Shown here in pieces: positions 61,585-64,000 of a stretch of 64,000 nucleotides of DNA (position 1 is its first letter; every line of letters begins with the position of its first letter). The stretch comes from Branchiostoma floridae (taxonomy: Eukaryota > Chordata > Leptocardii > Amphioxiformes > Branchiostomatidae). The notes under the pieces are model-generated. The model was given only the letters and a program-made list of their open reading frames with translations, was not told the DNA's origin and ran no database searches. The DNA lies in NCBI RefSeq assembly GCF_000003815.2, contig NC_049983.1, forward strand, positions 25,176,069-25,240,068. Direction: 5' to 3'. The translations under genes and the position numbers were made by a program.

Positions 61585-63666
61585 ATGCCTGGCTTGCTGA
61601 AGAACGAGGTGCTCACAGACAGCGAGATTCGGGTGGAGTCTGACCCGCTGCTGAGGGACTACAACACCACATACTCCAGTATAAACCGACCTGACAGCGA
61701 CCCGGTACCGGCGAACCATACAGGACTTCGGCACGGGAGGGTGTACAAGAGGCGCTGGTACATCCTGGCCCTGTTCTCTCTGCTCGCGGCTACCCAGTGC
61801 ATGGTGTGGAACGTGTGGGGCCCGATCTCCGACTCCGCCAAGTTCGTGTTCGGCTGGAAGGACAGCGACATCGCCCTGCTGACGAACTGGGGCCCGATAG
61901 CTTACATCCCACTGGCTGTGCCCTTCTCGTGGCTGATGGACGTCAAAGGTCAACCCTACTTTGATATTGTAGTACTGCAACCTGTTAGTACAGACTAGCC
62001 TCTACCAGGCTTCACGTGTCACTGGAAACAGTAGAAATCGGTCTAATACAAAAATAACACTCCAAAAGAGAAAGTCGTTTCAAAACTAGTTCGCAACCTA
62101 TGTCGCAAACTGTAGTTTGACCTTTGTCGGAAACTGTAGAATGACCTATGTAGGAACATGTAGTTTCGGGCCGACTAACTCTTCTGGTGTGCTATGTGCA
62201 TGTCTATTGGACCAATTTCGACAATTTCCTGGTAGATGCTTAGTTCAAAGCGCCTAAAAGATGAGACTGCCAAGGTTGTGCAGAAAAAGGTGAACTAGCG
62301 TTACGTGTTGCTGTTTGCTTGCAGGCCTGCGCATCTCGGTGATAGTGACAGCGCTCCTGGTGTTTGCCGGCACGGCCATCCGATGCATCACTGCGTTCTA
62401 CATGGGAGCCGCCACATGGTATGTTACTATTACCGCTTATGGCTGTAGCTAGAATAAAAAGAGCCAGTGGAATGATCTTGACCTTAGTTGTCCAATTATG
62501 CAAAGTATTGGGTTGCTTTTACGGGCTTTGGTTGTTTACTTCTTCGCTGGATGATGCTTTGTCGGTTGTTTGGTTAGTTTGTTGGTCGATCGGTTCGTAC
62601 TAGTTGTTTGTTTGTTTGCCTGTCGTACGTCTGTTTGCCTGTCTGTTTGCCTGTCTGTTTGCCTGTCTGTTTGCCTGTTTGTTTGTTTGTTTGTTTGGTT
62701 GGTTGGTTGGTTGGTTGGTTGGTTGGTTGGTTGGTTGGTTGGTTGGTTGGTTGACTAGTTGGCTGACTGGCTGGTAACTTTGTTGGCTTTATGAACTGGA
62801 TATTTCAATGTAAAAGATACATTATGTTTTCCATTCCTCAGATGCATTTTTATCTCCCATTCTTTAGGCTGATGAACATAGGCCAGTGTCTGAACGGCAT
62901 GGCGGGCCCGGTGTGCATGTCCGCTCCGGCCGTGCTGTCTGCCGCCTGGTTCCCGCACGAGCAGCGCGCCACCGCCACGGCCATCGGTACAGTCTCTCTC
63001 AAACTTTATTGTTCAATCAACTTGTAGTAGTTTGCAGGACTAAATTGTATTAATTTTGCAGCACTCTTTCCTCGTAAAATAATGGAATTAATTAATTGAA
63101 ATATAATAAGCGTATAAATGTAATTTTAGATTATCAAAATCTGACCAAATTGGTCGTGATGTGGGGTTGAGGGTCAAGGACTTAAAGAATGCTTTTGGGT
63201 ACAGAGATGTCTGGAGGGAGAGAGTGGACCTGGTCCAGGCAACTCATCCCTGATGATAATAAAAATCTGACGACATCAACAATAACCAAGTAGGTATAGC
63301 GTCTTGCGTGCAGCACATAGACGACAGTGTTTCTAAAATAAACGAGTTTTTGGTGTCTATTTGATATAATTTCGGTGGTTTAAGGTACCATCCTCGGCTG
63401 CCTGGGCTCGGCTGCCAGTTTCGTCATCGGGCCGCTCATCGTCCGTTCAAGGGCCGCTAACCACACCGGTACCGGGCACCACAACGGAAGCGGGTAGGAA
63501 TGTTTTAGTAGTCAACTTCATATCTGGAAATAATTTCATGGGGTTGCTTATCGGTGTTTTAAGGTACCATCCTGGGATGTCTGGGCGGGGCGGGTAGCTT
63601 CATCATCGGGCCGCTCATCGTCCGGTCCCGGGCAGCCAACCACACCGGGCACCACAACGGCAGCGG
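61585..63666 (+). CDS. SLC49A4: SLC49A4/DIRC2 major-facilitator transporter, 5' part (runs off the window)
   Basis: Exons: 61585-61948, 62325-62418, 62868-62986, then 63385-63493 or 63564-63666. N-terminus has acidic dileucine-like ESDPLLRDY, as expected for lysosomal sorting. The first helix region is [20 protein letters not shown] then [14 protein letters not shown] (human [34 protein letters not shown]). Then [50 protein letters not shown] and [13 protein letters not shown]. The order and loops match human SLC49A4, a lysosomal membrane transporter reported to carry pyridoxine. About the first five or six of 12 helices are present. The rest lies beyond 64000. Confidence 0.92.
62625..62770. 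repeat. (CTGTTTGC)n and (GGTT)n microsatellite
   Basis: Simple tandem repeat in SLC49A4 intron 2. The ORF over it is an artefact. Confidence 0.95.
63140..63275 (+). mobile_element. Probable LINE 3' remnant in SLC49A4 intron 3
   Basis: A reading like [13 protein letters not shown] followed by TGATGATAAT resembles the C-terminus and short tail of lancelet non-LTR elements. Short and degraded. Confidence 0.4.
63385..63493 (+). CDS. SLC49A4: SLC49A4 exon 4a (alternative)
   Basis: 109 nt. Encodes [19 protein letters not shown], then [17 protein letters not shown]. Acceptor TTTTAAG-type and donor GTAGGA. Length mod 3 is 1. Confidence 0.82.
63564..63666 (+). CDS. SLC49A4: SLC49A4 exon 4b (alternative)
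   Basis: 103 nt. Encodes [19 protein letters not shown], then [15 protein letters not shown]. Same phase as 4a, two codons shorter, donor GTACGG. The intron between 4a and 4b is only 70 nt. Confidence 0.8.
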
Positions 63667-63703
63667 GTACGGCTGTCTTAATAGTTACTTTAACCGTGTA
63701 CAT

Positions 63704-63960
63704 GAAAATAATTTTATCAGGTTCGTAGCTATATGTTATAGGATTCTTTTTATGCGCAACCAGTTTATTTCACCTGCGATTTTCACATTTCGATGCCTGT
63801 TAAACATCTTTCTCAGAGCTTCTCAATGAAGTTCTGCTTCTCGCCGCTGTATGTAGCGGATGTAGGTGTAGCTTTTGCGGCTACACATAGCGGCGAGAAG
63901 CAGAGCTCCTGCTAATCTCCAAGCAGATCTTGCTGTGGCAAATGGGAAAGAGTTTAGCCG
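63704..63960. mobile_element. Relative of the 61117 foldback element
   Basis: Shares AAAATAATTTTATCAGG, TTTCGATGCCTGTTAAACAT, TTCTGCTTCTCGCCG and its complement CGGCGAGAAGCAGA, then CTCCAAGCAGATC. It lies directly after SLC49A4 exon 4b. Confidence 0.7.
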
Positions 63961-64000
63961 GCAGAGGAGTTATGGGCCTCGCTGTGGCCAATAAAAAATT

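Noticed and set aside
61561-61980. 139-codon minus-strand ORF
   Set aside because: Antisense shadow of SLC49A4 exon 1, which has clear homology on the plus strand.
62570-62758. 62-codon ORF ending in [10 protein letters not shown]
   Set aside because: Microsatellite translation in an SLC49A4 intron.

Overview
The window is eukaryotic, intron-rich, A+T-rich DNA. Everything points to a cephalochordate (amphioxus, Branchiostoma-like): deuterostome gene orthologues, leucine-rich-repeat (LRR) plus Ig receptor genes, and many small foldback elements and LINE tails. No prokaryotic operon, tRNA, rRNA or CRISPR array was seen.

From right to left on the minus strand, 49591 to 2916 is one large gene, the orthologue of vertebrate ELAPOR1/KIAA1324 (EIG121). 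I assembled 27 coding exons whose GT-AG junctions and phases all agree. They sum to 3078 nt and 1025 residues, against about 1013 in human. Two further genes or gene groups sit inside its introns. Intron 25 (3810-7322) holds an intronless RING-NHL gene on the same strand, broken by a frameshift. Intron 18 (12540-32197, 19.7 kb) holds a tandem cluster of three paralogous LRR receptor genes on the opposite strand. The first, at 15115, has LRR, Ig, a membrane segment and a very long tyrosine-rich tail. The second, at 21709, has LRR, a membrane segment and a YQSL tail. The third, from 28026, is a decayed copy with LRR, Ig and a Thr-rich mucin-like region. Each has a matching upstream non-coding exon and an acceptor just before the ATG.

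On the plus strand at the right is CFAP276 (C1orf194; 169 aa in five exons), a ciliary microtubule inner protein. It lies head-to-head with ELAPOR, the order remembered for human chromosome 1p13.3. Further right is the 5' half of SLC49A4 (DIRC2), a lysosomal major-facilitator transporter that runs off the window.

The strongest theme is exon copy-number change. ELAPOR exon 20 is followed by seven 90-bp in-frame copies on a 157-bp repeat, differing only at synonymous sites. ELAPOR exons 8a and 8b, and SLC49A4 exons 4a and 4b, are duplicate exons that keep frame only if one of the pair is used. Truncated tandem copies flank ELAPOR exons 2, 4, 10, 12, 15 and 26. The first LRR gene carries five ITAM-like modules and seven pYxN motifs in its tail. 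Between ELAPOR and CFAP276 lie a 2-kb minisatellite that switches orientation and a 772-bp foldback element with an 8-bp target duplication.
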